From Methanohalobium evestigatum Z-7303 (GTDB lineage Archaea; Halobacteriota; Methanosarcinia; Methanosarcinales; Methanosarcinaceae), in contig NC_014253.1 of assembly GCF_000196655.1 (NCBI RefSeq), positions 868,001 to 932,000 of the forward strand: a stretch of DNA of 64,000 bases, in the 5' to 3' direction. The translations under genes and the position numbers were made by a program. The notes beneath the pieces are model-generated. The model saw nothing but the letters and a program-made list of their open reading frames with translations, did not search any database and had not been told where the DNA came from. Of the stretch, positions 10,005 through 18,791 are shown one piece after another. Each line of letters begins with the position of its first letter. Position 1 is the first letter of the stretch.

Positions 10005-10267
10005 AATACCACCCCTTCATCAAGATATTTGGATATTGTCACAGTACCCACAAAAGCAATTATTGACAGTACAAGTGCTACGTCCATAAAAAACACCGAT
10101 TCCTGTATAAAGGAATAAACACCCAGTGTAGCTACTATAACCAGTGTCATTGCATCAAGTGCCACTACTCGGTCGGGTATAGTAGGTCCTTTTATAATTC
10201 TGTAAACACAGGGTATTATCGAAAATACCAGAAATGTAAGTACAAAATCAAATAGTATTGTATTTAT
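10001..10267 (-). CDS. mrpF: Mrp antiporter subunit F, apparent AUA start
   Basis: My translation of the gap between mrpE and mrpG gives a full-length MrpF: three hydrophobic segments, the diagnostic KGPTIPDRVVALD block and an end in DEGVVF. No ATG, GTG or TTG exists in frame between the upstream in-frame stop near 10300 and that block. The best start is ATA at 10267-10265. It lies 7 bases after a GGAGG site (10279-10275) inside the end of mrpE and overlaps the mrpE stop as ATAA. This gives an 88-residue protein, normal for MrpF. The protein identity is firm; the AUA start is an inference. Automated callers would miss this gene. Confidence 0.88.
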   Translation of the reverse strand: MNTILFDFVLTFLVFSIIPCVYRIIKGPTIPDRVVALDAMTLVIVATLGVYSFIQESVFFMDVALVLSIIAFVGTVTISKYLDEGVVF

Positions 10268-10758
10268 TCTAATGCCTCCAGTACATATTCTTCCAGATCA
10301 TCTCTTATGGATGCACGTATTTCTTCTCGGTCATGTATATCAATCAAGTGTACATACAATACCGATTTATCATCCGCCACATCAATTGTAAGCGTTCCCG
10401 GTGTCAGGGAAATAGTATTTGCGATTGCAGTAATTCCAGCATCGGTTTTTGCTCTTATTGGTACTGTTATAATCCCCGGATTTATATTGATTCTTGGTCT
10501 GAGGACTATTTTTGCCACCATGATATTGGCTTTGGTTATTTCGATAGCAAGTACTGCCAGATATTTCAATTGTTTGGGGATTCGTCGAATATTATCTCTA
10601 ATACTTACCTCTGCTTCAAAATTATAAAGGGATTTGAAGGGTTTTATAACAACAGGACTCAGTACCAGTCCGAGCATAAAATTTACTATACTTATATCTC
10701 CGTTTACAAAACACCATAAAATCGCAAGAGGAATGGAATAAACAATATATTGCTTCAT
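10264..10758 (-). CDS. mrpE: Mrp antiporter subunit E
   Basis: A 164-residue subunit with two or three N-terminal membrane segments, then a soluble domain with the family features RPRININPGIITVP, ANTISLTPGTLT and VHLIDIHD. Its ATG overlaps the mrpD stop as ATGA. Codons near its end contain the GGAGG that probably initiates mrpF. Confidence 0.93.
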   Translation of the reverse strand: MKQYIVYSIPLAILWCFVNGDISIVNFMLGLVLSPVVIKPFKSLYNFEAEVSIRDNIRRIPKQLKYLAVLAIEITKANIMVAKIVLRPRININPGIITVPIRAKTDAGITAIANTISLTPGTLTIDVADDKSVLYVHLIDIHDREEIRASIRDDLEEYVLEALE

Positions 10759-12299
10759 CGTACTTCCCTCGTCAAGACTGCATCAATATATGCCTGTGGG
10801 TCTATTATCTGACTGGCAGTTGATTGTGCGAGTGATAAAAGGGGCTCTGCATATAACCCGAAAACAACTACTAAAACTGATAAAACCAGTATAGGTACAG
10901 ACATCTTCCATGATAATCCATGAGAGTGATATTCATCATATTTTTCACTTCTCACCTCTCCCCAGAAAATTCTCTGCCATGCTCTTATCATATAAAATAC
11001 TGTAAATACTGCAAATACCAGTGCGATTAGTATTGGAATATAATACTTACTGGTTATACCAGAATCAAACAGTACAAATTTGGCAATAAATCCACCCATC
11101 GGAGGGATTCCTGCGACCGACATTGCTCCTATTAGAAACATTCCACTCAAAAACGGCGCACTATTCACCATACCACCCATTTTTCTCATATCCCTTGTAC
11201 CAGCTTCATGGATAATGCTCCCAGAAGCCATAAAAAGCATTGATTTTGCAACTGCATGGTTTACAAGATACACCAGAGAAGCTGCTATTGTAGTTACAGT
11301 TCCCATTCCGATTCCAAGGAATACATATCCAATTTGACTAATACTGGAATAAGCAAGCAAACGTTTGATATCATTCTGACCTACAGCAGAAATTGACCCA
11401 AGGATTATCGTAACAAGCGCCAAGAAAATGATTATCGGCTGGAACATATAAAGCGTTCCGTCAAATATAAGGAAAAACATCCGGAGTATTCCATAAGCAC
11501 CAACTTTTATAAGCACACCACTAAGCATTGCACTTATGGGCGAAGGTGCCGAGGGATGTACATCTGGAAGCCAGTAGTGTAGAGGGAATATAGCCGCTTT
11601 ATTACCGAATACAACTATAAAAAGTAAAGCTGCAGGGAATATATGCCATGGAAGATTACCGGTTTCACTCATTACATTTATTTTTGCAGCCATATCTGCC
11701 ATGTTCAGCGTACCCACTGTTGCATACAATGAAGCTATGGCTACTAACATGATGAAAGAACTGATCATATTCAAAACAAGGTATTTGAAAGTCGCTTCCA
11801 TTTTGTGGTCACTTTTGGTAAATCCTCCTTTACCATATGCTACAACAAGACCACAAGACGAGAGGAGAAGTATTTCAAAGAACACAAAAAGATTGAATAT
11901 GTCTCCTGTAAGGAATGTCCCGTTAATACCTGCAACAAGTAAATTAAAGAGTGAATGATAGGTAGAACCCAGCGACTTTTCTTCCATATAGTCCATTGAA
12001 TATAACAAAGCCAGGAATGATATACCACTGCTTAAAAACACCATACCAGCACTTAAAAGGTCAGCCACAAGTACAATACCATATTTACCCCATTCACCGA
12101 TTTCGTATACAACTATACCGTTGTTTAACACATTAATTAAAAGCAGAATACTTAAAATAAGCAACCCAAATGATACTGTCAGATTAATTACTTTTTGTAC
12201 AGATGGTGCTGACCGCAGAAACATCATGAGTGCTGAAAACAGTATCGGTATTGCTACCATCAAAATTGGTAGATGGTCTGTAATTGACGCTATATTCAT
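10755..12299 (-). CDS. mrpD: Mrp antiporter subunit D
   Basis: A proton-channel-like membrane subunit of about 514 residues, related to NuoM/NuoN and with some 14 helices. Conserved blocks include FFEILLLSSCGLVV, AAIFPLHYWLPDVHPSAPSP (lysine/histidine channel region) and the LLAYSSISQIGYV helix. I take the ATG at 12299 because a GAGGTT site lies seven bases before it; the frame also opens two codons earlier. It overlaps mrpC at its start and mrpE at its end by a few bases. Confidence 0.95.
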   Translation of the reverse strand: MNIASITDHLPILMVAIPILFSALMMFLRSAPSVQKVINLTVSFGLLILSILLLINVLNNGIVVYEIGEWGKYGIVLVADLLSAGMVFLSSGISFLALLYSMDYMEEKSLGSTYHSLFNLLVAGINGTFLTGDIFNLFVFFEILLLSSCGLVVAYGKGGFTKSDHKMEATFKYLVLNMISSFIMLVAIASLYATVGTLNMADMAAKINVMSETGNLPWHIFPAALLFIVVFGNKAAIFPLHYWLPDVHPSAPSPISAMLSGVLIKVGAYGILRMFFLIFDGTLYMFQPIIIFLALVTIILGSISAVGQNDIKRLLAYSSISQIGYVFLGIGMGTVTTIAASLVYLVNHAVAKSMLFMASGSIIHEAGTRDMRKMGGMVNSAPFLSGMFLIGAMSVAGIPPMGGFIAKFVLFDSGITSKYYIPILIALVFAVFTVFYMIRAWQRIFWGEVRSEKYDEYHSHGLSWKMSVPILVLSVLVVVFGLYAEPLLSLAQSTASQIIDPQAYIDAVLTREVR

Positions 12300-12715
12300 C
12301 CCCATAACCTCTTGAGTTCTGTTATATCAGTGGTACCGTATTCTTCATATATCCGATAAGCAAGTATTAGTATAAATGCCGTTATTGAAAATCCAATAAC
12401 AATAGCTGTTAATACAAGCGCCTGTACCAGTGGGTCTACATATACAACCTCTTTTGTATTTGCAACAACTGGTGCCAGCACATCATTATCCAGTACATCG
12501 TTAAAGATAATGTTTGATGAACTATCAGACCCATGTCCATTTATTATAGGTGCATTATCTCCATTAAACACCCCAGAGGATACAATAAAAACGTTAACTG
12601 CATGAGAGATTATACTAAGACCAATTATTACTTTTATGACATCCTTTCTTAAGATTAAAAAAGTGCCCAGCCCAAAAAGTATAGCAATGGTGAGTGAAAG
12701 AAAAACATTACTCAT
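12296..12715 (-). CDS. mrpC: Mrp antiporter subunit C
   Basis: A 139-residue NuoK-like subunit with three membrane segments. It shows the NuoK-type helix NVFIVSSGVF and the DPLVQALVLTAIVIGFS block. An insert of about 35 polar residues (NGDNAPIINGHG onward) extends the loop between helices two and three, as in many Mrp C subunits. Start and stop overlap its neighbours by 4 bases. Confidence 0.93.
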   Translation of the reverse strand: MSNVFLSLTIAILFGLGTFLILRKDVIKVIIGLSIISHAVNVFIVSSGVFNGDNAPIINGHGSDSSSNIIFNDVLDNDVLAPVVANTKEVVYVDPLVQALVLTAIVIGFSITAFILILAYRIYEEYGTTDITELKRLWG

Positions 12716-13128
12716 TTATCATCACCTACTTTTCTGAAAATATACAGCAGTGACCCGATTACAACAAAATATACACCTATATCAAACAGAATGGATGAAA
12801 CAAGTTCGATTTCACCAACCAAAGGAAGATGTATAAACTTTATAGAACTCCTGAAAAAGTTATATCCAAAAAATATTGCTCCAAAAGCTGTTAATACCGA
12901 AAGCAACAATCCAAATCCAAACCATTTTCCCCAATCTGGATTTAAAACGGATTTGATGTGATCAAGTCCAAAAACAACATAAAGCAGAGATAGAGATGCT
13001 GCAAACATAACGCCCCCGATAAAACCTCCACCCGGACTGTTATGTCCTGCAATAAGAAGGGATATCGAGAACAATATAATCAAGGGTACACTGGCTTTAG
13101 ATACGGTTTTAGTAATCAGTGTTGTCAT
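12712..13128 (-). CDS. mrpB: Mrp antiporter subunit B
   Basis: A 138-residue MnhB-domain protein with four membrane helices. The hallmark GHNSPGGGFIGGVMFA loop is intact, and ELVSSILFDIGVYFVVIGS follows near the C-terminus. A GAGGTGA ribosome binding site lies at the end of mrpA directly before the ATG, so translation is coupled to mrpA. Confidence 0.94.
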   Translation of the reverse strand: MTTLITKTVSKASVPLIILFSISLLIAGHNSPGGGFIGGVMFAASLSLLYVVFGLDHIKSVLNPDWGKWFGFGLLLSVLTAFGAIFFGYNFFRSSIKFIHLPLVGEIELVSSILFDIGVYFVVIGSLLYIFRKVGDDK

Positions 13129-15501
13129 TCATCTTTCACCTCTGCTATGAATCAAATTATAAACACCAAGTGCTGCCAAGCAAAGTACCGATATTTCACC
13201 CAGTGTATCATAGCCCCTGAAATCAACCAGTATCACATTAACCAGGTTGTGTCCTCCGGTAAGTGAAACGCTTTTTTCAATGAAATAATGTGACAGTGAT
13301 TCAAATGGAGGTACTATTCCCTGTGTAGCATTTATCAGTACAATAAACACCCCTACTGATACTAATCCGGAAATAAAAACATCTCTTGTCAGGTTTGCTT
13401 TAGAGAGCTTTTCCCTGAATGTTTGCGGTATCCTTACAATAACAAGCAGGAATATAATAGTAGTCAGTGTTTCTACAAGTATCTGGGTTAATGCCAAGTC
13501 TGGTGCCTTTAAATAGATAAATAGAAGGCTTACCATATATCCCAGAGAAGATAGTGCTATAATTGCAGGGATATATTTTGGCAAAACCGTAGCTGCTATT
13601 GCTGCAACCACCATTAACAACATCAGCAATGCTTCATAAGGATTTACATCAAAATTCAGGGTCTGAGGTATCAGGTCTCCTGAAAGAACTATCAAAGGAA
13701 TCATTATCAGGGCTATCGTTAAAATTAAAAGCGCATTGATGTATGTTTTGACAAAACCCGGTTGTACAAATGAGGATACCTTGTAAGCGTTTGTCCTTGC
13801 ATTATTTACTATCGCATCATAGTAATAATTGACACTTATCCAGGGATAGGATGCATTTAACCTATCTTGCCATGATGCAAGTGATTCGTATTTTGTATAT
13901 ATAAGCAAACCGAGTACAAAAGTGATTATTGTCATCATAAAAGCAGGGGTAAATCCATGCCAGTGGGTTACATGTAGATGCGCTGTTTCAAGGAGTATTC
14001 CTGAGGTTGCCGGTTCTATTATATTATGCACCGGTATTGAAGGAACCAGTCCGAACAAGATAACAAGAACTGAAAGCAAACCTGCCGGTATCAACATTAC
14101 ATAGGGTGCTTCATGGATATGATGAGGAAGGAATTCATCCTTACGTTTTCCAAGAAATATCCCATCTATCAGTTTTATAGAATAGGCAAATGTCAACACC
14201 CCACCTACAACAGCAATTGCGGGAACGATTATGCTGAATGGGAATCCAAGTGCTGCACCCATTTCTACAGAAGATTTATAAAACATTTCCTTGCTCAAAA
14301 ACCCGTTCAATGGAGGAATACCCGCCATTGCCAGTGCTCCGATAGAGGCAACAATAAAGGTTAACGGCATTTCATGTCTTAAACCTCCCAGTTTTCGGAT
14401 GTCTCTTGTTGCAGCTTCATGTGCTACTATACCTGCTACAAGAAACAGACAGGCTTTAAATGTAGCATGATTTAACAGATGAAATGTCGCTGCAGCAACT
14501 CCTATGCCAGGTTCATGATAGGTCGTATAACCATACATGGTTACAAGGTAAGCGAGCTGGCTGATAGTAGAAAATGCAAGTATCCCTTTAATGTCGTTTT
14601 GTCGAAATGCCAGAAAACCTGCAAGTACCATAGTAGCCATACCAGTACCTGAAACCAGTAAAAACCATGCTTCAGTTCCTGAAAATATCGGATGGATACG
14701 AGCAATGAGGAATACGCCCGCCTTAACCATTGTAGCCGAGTGAAGAAAAGCACTTACCGGCGTAGGTGCTTCCATTGCGTTTGGCAGCCAGATATAAAAA
14801 GGACCCTGTGCCGATTTGGCAGCAGCTCCTATAAATATAAAAATTAGAGTTACAAGGAATAAATCATGGTTTTTTATGTTTTCTATCATTGATGAATCAT
14901 GAAGAATAGTTGGGATGTCAAAAGTACCGGTTATTGAATGTAATATTAAAAAACCGATAAACATTATAAGTCCACCGGCAGCAGTAATAATCAGTGACTT
15001 TGTTGCACCATATATAGATAGAGGTCTGTGCCTCCAGAATCCTATCAACAAAAAAGATGTAATACTTGTAAGTTCCCAGAAAATAAAAAGCTGGATGGTA
15101 TTGGCTGAAAAAACCATTCCTATCATGGAACCCATAAACAAAAGAAGGTATTGATAGTATCTTGAAAGGTCTTCTTTATGAGACATATACCCATTGGAAT
15201 ATGACATTATGATTATGCCTATTCCTGATGCTATCAATCCAATCAAAAGACTTAATCCATCTATATAGACACTGAATTCTACTCCTACAGAAGGCAGCCA
15301 GGAAACCGCGCCTGTGAAAGTATCACCATGAATTACAACAGGAGCAACATATGCAATCAGCAAAAAGCTTACAAACGCCATTGCTGATGCGAACCATCCC
15401 ACCCTATGTCTCAGGATTTTTTGTGCTAAAGGGACTGTTGCTGCGGATAAAAATGGTAAAAAGATTGCAAGCGCGATTACCGTAAATGAATTCATGCACA
15501 T
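13129..15501 (-). CDS. mrpA: Mrp antiporter subunit A
   Basis: The largest subunit, 790 residues, first gene of the mrpABCDEFG operon. The first 500 residues are NuoL-like, with FWELTSITSFLLIGFW, the KSAQGPFYIWLPNAMEAPTPVSA channel region split over one helix pair, and ATRDIRKLGGL. The last 180 residues carry MbhD/MbhE-like helices (YLKAPDLALTQILVETLTT and NVILVDFRGYDTLGEI). The complex exchanges cytoplasmic Na+ (or other monovalent cations) for protons, which suits a salt-adapted methanogen. Translation may start here or two codons later at MNSF. Confidence 0.95.
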   Translation of the reverse strand: MCMNSFTVIALAIFLPFLSAATVPLAQKILRHRVGWFASAMAFVSFLLIAYVAPVVIHGDTFTGAVSWLPSVGVEFSVYIDGLSLLIGLIASGIGIIIMSYSNGYMSHKEDLSRYYQYLLLFMGSMIGMVFSANTIQLFIFWELTSITSFLLIGFWRHRPLSIYGATKSLIITAAGGLIMFIGFLILHSITGTFDIPTILHDSSMIENIKNHDLFLVTLIFIFIGAAAKSAQGPFYIWLPNAMEAPTPVSAFLHSATMVKAGVFLIARIHPIFSGTEAWFLLVSGTGMATMVLAGFLAFRQNDIKGILAFSTISQLAYLVTMYGYTTYHEPGIGVAAATFHLLNHATFKACLFLVAGIVAHEAATRDIRKLGGLRHEMPLTFIVASIGALAMAGIPPLNGFLSKEMFYKSSVEMGAALGFPFSIIVPAIAVVGGVLTFAYSIKLIDGIFLGKRKDEFLPHHIHEAPYVMLIPAGLLSVLVILFGLVPSIPVHNIIEPATSGILLETAHLHVTHWHGFTPAFMMTIITFVLGLLIYTKYESLASWQDRLNASYPWISVNYYYDAIVNNARTNAYKVSSFVQPGFVKTYINALLILTIALIMIPLIVLSGDLIPQTLNFDVNPYEALLMLLMVVAAIAATVLPKYIPAIIALSSLGYMVSLLFIYLKAPDLALTQILVETLTTIIFLLVIVRIPQTFREKLSKANLTRDVFISGLVSVGVFIVLINATQGIVPPFESLSHYFIEKSVSLTGGHNLVNVILVDFRGYDTLGEISVLCLAALGVYNLIHSRGER

Positions 15502-15684
15502 CCAGATACATTTTCAAATATATAACTGTTTTTAATTAAGAATTAATATATAGATATACACGATAATCCTATCATTAAAAAGTTTAAAAAATAGCTAAAA
15601 ATAGATTATTTAAAACGAAATATCAATAATATATTTATCTAAAAGATAGGTGGGCGATAGATAACCACACCCACTGCATATTAA

Positions 15685-16239
15685 TCAGCTAATATCAATG
15701 GCTACCTTCTGATCGGTGTCTGTTTTATCAAATATAATCTCAAGGACACCATTTTTGAATGTAGCACTGGCACTATTTGGGTCAACCTTTACAGGAAATT
15801 CAACTATTTCTGAATAATTGGATTCACCTTTTGTTGCTGTGATTTCAACTGTCCATTCAGTTGAGTGAAGGTTAATGTCCTCTTTTTCAACCCCTGGCAT
15901 TTCCGCAACCACGTATACATGGTCATCAGATTCCATGACATCAATAAGTGGTTTTCTTTCATCAATGCTTACCGGTTTTACGTCAGTGGTTTCATTTTCA
16001 TATTCAGTGTAATCTTCATTAAAATCTTCAGTAGAGAAATTACCAAAACTGCGGATTTCCGGGTCTTCACCTGGTTTTCGAGTGATAGAGAATCCATAGA
16101 CATATGGCTGTTCTGATGGGTCATCCATGTTTACACCCAGTTTATCAATCATATGCTCGATCATATCTTCTATGTTTTCAAATGATTCTGACCCAAAGAA
16201 CTCTTCAAACCAATTTCGCCTTCGTCTTTTATCTGTCAT
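15685..16239 (-). CDS. Hsp20/alpha-crystallin family small heat shock protein
   Basis: A 184-residue small chaperone of the archaeal Hsp20 type. The N-terminal third is acidic (FGSESFENIEDMIEHMIDKLG). The alpha-crystallin domain spans about residues 95-184, with VYVVAEMPGVEKEDINL and a C-terminal ATFKNGVLEIIF strand. It is related to the GvpH-like group, but no gas-vesicle genes are nearby. It is a lone gene with gaps on both sides, so it is probably monocistronic. Confidence 0.88.
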   Translation of the reverse strand: MTDKRRRRNWFEEFFGSESFENIEDMIEHMIDKLGVNMDDPSEQPYVYGFSITRKPGEDPEIRSFGNFSTEDFNEDYTEYENETTDVKPVSIDERKPLIDVMESDDHVYVVAEMPGVEKEDINLHSTEWTVEITATKGESNYSEIVEFPVKVDPNSASATFKNGVLEIIFDKTDTDQKVAIDIS

Positions 16240-16767
16240 AGAGTAACACTCATGTGGTTTAGTTCTATAATATACAAAGTGATTGTATTATAGTTGATAT
16301 TAATTCTTTGGTTTATACAAAACCTATATTATATTTCTAAGATTTTACTCCTTTATATAATATTCCCCTTACAAAAACATTCAAGATTTAGTACAACAGT
16401 TGTTTAAATCTTTAATAAAAATGCTATTTGTTCTTATTTCAATTTTCCCCCTGTAAAACAAATCAAAGAAAATTACATTAATAGATAGACCAAATAACTA
16501 ACGCTATTATAAAAATATCAATATAGGAGAAGAGAATTATACAAAACCAGCTAAAAACTACTTATAACAAACAGGAACAAATATAGGAGGAGGTTTTGAG
16601 ATTCAAGAAGATAAAATCGACAGCAATCAAATGTTTCATTCAAAAGGTCAAGGGAGTGTAAAAAAACCAAGTGAAAAAAATATAGTATACTTTATAAGTA
16701 AAATATATAAGAATTGATAACAGAAAATATAATCAATTAATCAATTATATTCATCATGGAGATTGTT
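16240..16767. other. Intergenic region before the broken tnpB
   Basis: About 530 bp of A+T-rich DNA. A strong ribosome-binding-like GGAGGAGGT occurs near 16586, followed by only a 21-codon frame from a TTG, which I do not call. An ATATAAT/ATTATAT pair flanks 16729-16752. Part of this stretch may be the left end of the following tnpB element, but no boundary is visible. Confidence 0.3.
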
Positions 16768-17959
16768 ATGGTAAAAAGAACCGAAACGATATACCTAAAT
16801 TATGATAAAAACCTTAGCTGGTTGTGTCATATTTCCAAGAACTTATACAACCAGGCAAACTTCATAGTTAAACAATCTCTAAATGATGAAGGTGATTGGG
16901 TAAGATACGAAGAACTAAATAAACAGTTAAAAGGTACTGAAAATTATTCTGTTTTACCCACACAAACAGCACAACAGACACTAAAACTGATGGATAAAAA
17001 CTGGAAATCTTTCTTCCAATCAATTAAAGACTGGGAAAAGAACCCAGAAAATTACTATTCAAAACCCAACCCACCAAAATATAAAAAGAAAAATGGCGAA
17101 AATATTCTCACTTTCACGAACCAACAGTGTAAGATAAAAAACGGAGTCCTCAAGTTACCGAAGAAAACGAACCTGCAAGTAGAAACTCGTCTTACAGATG
17201 ACACTAAACTAAATCAAGTTCGAATTATTCCTATGGGTGTTGGTTATAAGTGTGAAATTGTTTACGAGAAGGATTTAGAAACACCAGATCCAAACGAAGA
17301 AAACATCGCCAGTATCGATTTGGGGATTAATAATATCGTCACTATGGTGAATAATATCGGTGAAAAACCGATTGTTATTAAGGGCGGAGTCGCAAAATCA
17401 ATAAACCAGTTCTACAACAAAAAATACTGGAAAACTAAAATCCATTTATGATAAATTAGGCATCAAAAATAGCAAAAAACTAAAAAAACTATACCATAAA
17501 TATAAAATGAAAATCAATGACTTCTTCCATAAAGCAAGTAAAAGGATTGTTGATTTTTGTGTCAAACACAACATCGGCACACTAGTCATTGGATATAACG
17601 AAGGGTGGAAACAAGAAGTGTATATGGGTAAGCGCAATAACCAAAAGTTTACACAGATTCCATTTCATAGACTTCTTGAACAACTAAAATACAAAGCCGA
17701 AGATGTTGGATTGAAAGTGATTGAGCAAGAAGAATCCTATACATCGAAGTGTTCGTTCCTCGATGGTGAACCAGTTGTGAGAAGGACTTCTTATATTGGT
17801 AAAAGAATTAAAAAAGGGCTTTTCCAATCATCTAACGGCACTATAATCAATGCCGATGTAAATGGTGCCTATAATATTATGAAAAAAGCAATCCCTGATT
17901 TAGATGGGATAGAGGGTGTAGCGTTACACCCGGTGAGTATATCTCACGAATGTAACTGA
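16768..17959 (+). pseudogene. tnpB: Frameshifted TnpB of an IS200/IS605-type element
   Basis: TnpB is the RNA-guided nuclease-like accessory protein of IS200/IS605 elements. The first frame (to the TGA at 17449-17451) holds the N-terminal half and the first RuvC motif IASIDLGINNI. The second frame (from about 17425) holds the rest: VIGYNEGWKQ with the catalytic Glu and INADVNGAYNI with the last Asp. The break maps to a six-A run at 17419-17424; one fewer A would restore a single reading frame. The zinc-finger cysteines are mostly absent (SKCSFLDGE has one, the second pair is gone), as in the related TnpB lineage whose zinc motif is lost. The start follows a GGAGAT site. No tnpA is present. 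Confidence 0.85.
17916..17947 (+). ncRNA. Two hairpins at tnpB 3' end, probable omega-RNA / right end
   Basis: Two adjacent perfect hairpins overlap the last codons of tnpB: GTGTA-gcgt-TACAC (17916-17929) and GTGAG-tatat-CTCAC (17933-17947). In IS200/IS605 elements the right end carries such hairpins and also encodes the guide (omega) RNA that overlaps the tnpB 3' end. The exact RNA ends and element boundary cannot be set from sequence alone; the boundary probably lies within about 50 bases downstream. Confidence 0.55.
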
Positions 17960-18031
17960 TAATAAAATTAGTTATCTAATGTTACTAAGTTTATCAATTA
18001 CAATGACGTAGTTTCCAGTAAAACAAAAGGT

Positions 18032-18139
18032 ATGTGTGAATGCCCAAAATGTGGGTACGAACATCCTCACCGAGTAGGGTCACCATGTAAACGTACATCA
18101 TGTCCTGAATGCGGTACATACATGGCTCGTATCAACTAA
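18032..18139 (+). CDS. 35-residue zinc-ribbon protein, possibly 5'-truncated
   Basis: A short frame from ATG 18032 to TAA 18139 encodes a protein made almost only of a zinc ribbon: MCECPKCGYEHPHRVG, then a PCKRTSCPECG block. Four or more cysteines and two histidines are placed as in small archaeal metal-binding ribbons with the form CPxCGxxxxHxxGxPC. There is no well-spaced ribosome binding site, and the frame stays open upstream without a start codon to about 17970. The broken tnpB element ends just before, so it may have removed the original 5' end. Confidence 0.6.
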   Translation: MCECPKCGYEHPHRVGSPCKRTSCPECGTYMARIN

Positions 18140-18285
18140 ATTTAAAAATTACACAATACTGTTATAATATACAACCACGTTATAAATTTTAGAACTGAAC
18201 AAATATTGCACACGTTTGTATTTTATATCAGGAAAACCATAATGATGAATTGTGAAGATTATAAAGTAGGGGTGAACTAATACAA

Positions 18286-18327
18286 GGGCATCTATGTTTC
18301 CTCTTTCATTCTCCTTCATAGATGCCC
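18286..18327. repeat. Perfect 11-bp inverted repeat upstream of a membrane-protein gene
   Basis: GGGCATCTATG (18286-18296) and CATAGATGCCC (18317-18327) are exact inverse complements around a 20-base pyrimidine-rich loop. The structure ends 11 bases before the ATG of the DUF2892-like gene. It could be a regulator-binding site or an RNA hairpin controlling translation of that gene. Confidence 0.6.
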
Positions 18328-18338
18328 AAATTCTGCAC

Positions 18339-18569
18339 ATGAAGATAAATCTAAAAGAAGCTCTTTTACAGGAAAATGTTGGAGGAGTTGACCTCTATGC
18401 TCGTGCTTTAATAGGTAGTATAGCCACAATCGCACTTGCCATGGATCTTGTCGAAACATACCCATGGAACTGGGTAACAGCTCTTATAGCTCTTGCCGGT
18501 TTGTTTACTGCAATGACCCGACACTGCACACCATATTCATTTATCGGATTCAGTACAGTAAGAAAATGA
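18339..18569 (+). CDS. DUF2892/YgaP-like membrane protein
   Basis: A 76-residue two-helix membrane protein. The family layout is clear: LYARALIGSIATIALAMDL, a second helix ALIALAGLFTAMT, then the conserved RHCTPYSFIGFST end. Proteins of this family often occur with rhodaneses, but none is next to this one. I start it at MKINLKEA (18339), because the 15 codons upstream lie inside the inverted repeat. No ribosome binding site is evident, so initiation may be leaderless or controlled by the hairpin. Confidence 0.78.
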   Translation: MKINLKEALLQENVGGVDLYARALIGSIATIALAMDLVETYPWNWVTALIALAGLFTAMTRHCTPYSFIGFSTVRK

Positions 18570-18677
18570 AGGCTATATACAAATATTTTTATAGCTTAGA
18601 ACCTTTTCAAATTTTGTAAAAAACAACTCATACTCTGGTGCAAAGTCCTGAATATGTAAATGATGAGGTGAAGAAAA

Positions 18678-18788
18678 ATTCGAACTATTTCAAGAGATGA
18701 AACATTTATATATGTAGTTATACCCGCAACAATTATTCTTGTACTAATATCAGTGGCTATGGTAGTATCAATACTTGGAAACGTTTGA
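18678..18788 (+). CDS. 36-residue single-pass membrane protein, apparent AUU start
   Basis: A GAGGTGA sequence (18665-18671), a seven-base match to the archaeal anti-Shine-Dalgarno, is followed six bases later by ATT (18678) and a 36-codon frame. The product has a polar start (RTISRDETFIYV) and a long hydrophobic segment (about residues 11-33) ending in ILGNV and TGA. No ATG, GTG or TTG exists in frame, since a stop lies directly upstream. The stop is three bases from the end of the convergent MFS gene. The strength of the binding site and the membrane-helix composition support a real gene; the AUU start is an inference. Confidence 0.5.
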   Translation: MRTISRDETFIYVVIPATIILVLISVAMVVSILGNV

Positions 18789-18791
18789 ATA

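Noticed and set aside
16586-16660. 21-codon frame after a very strong GGAGGAGGT site
   Set aside because: Too short, begins with TTG, and no membrane or motif features; it may be a remnant but nothing supports a product.
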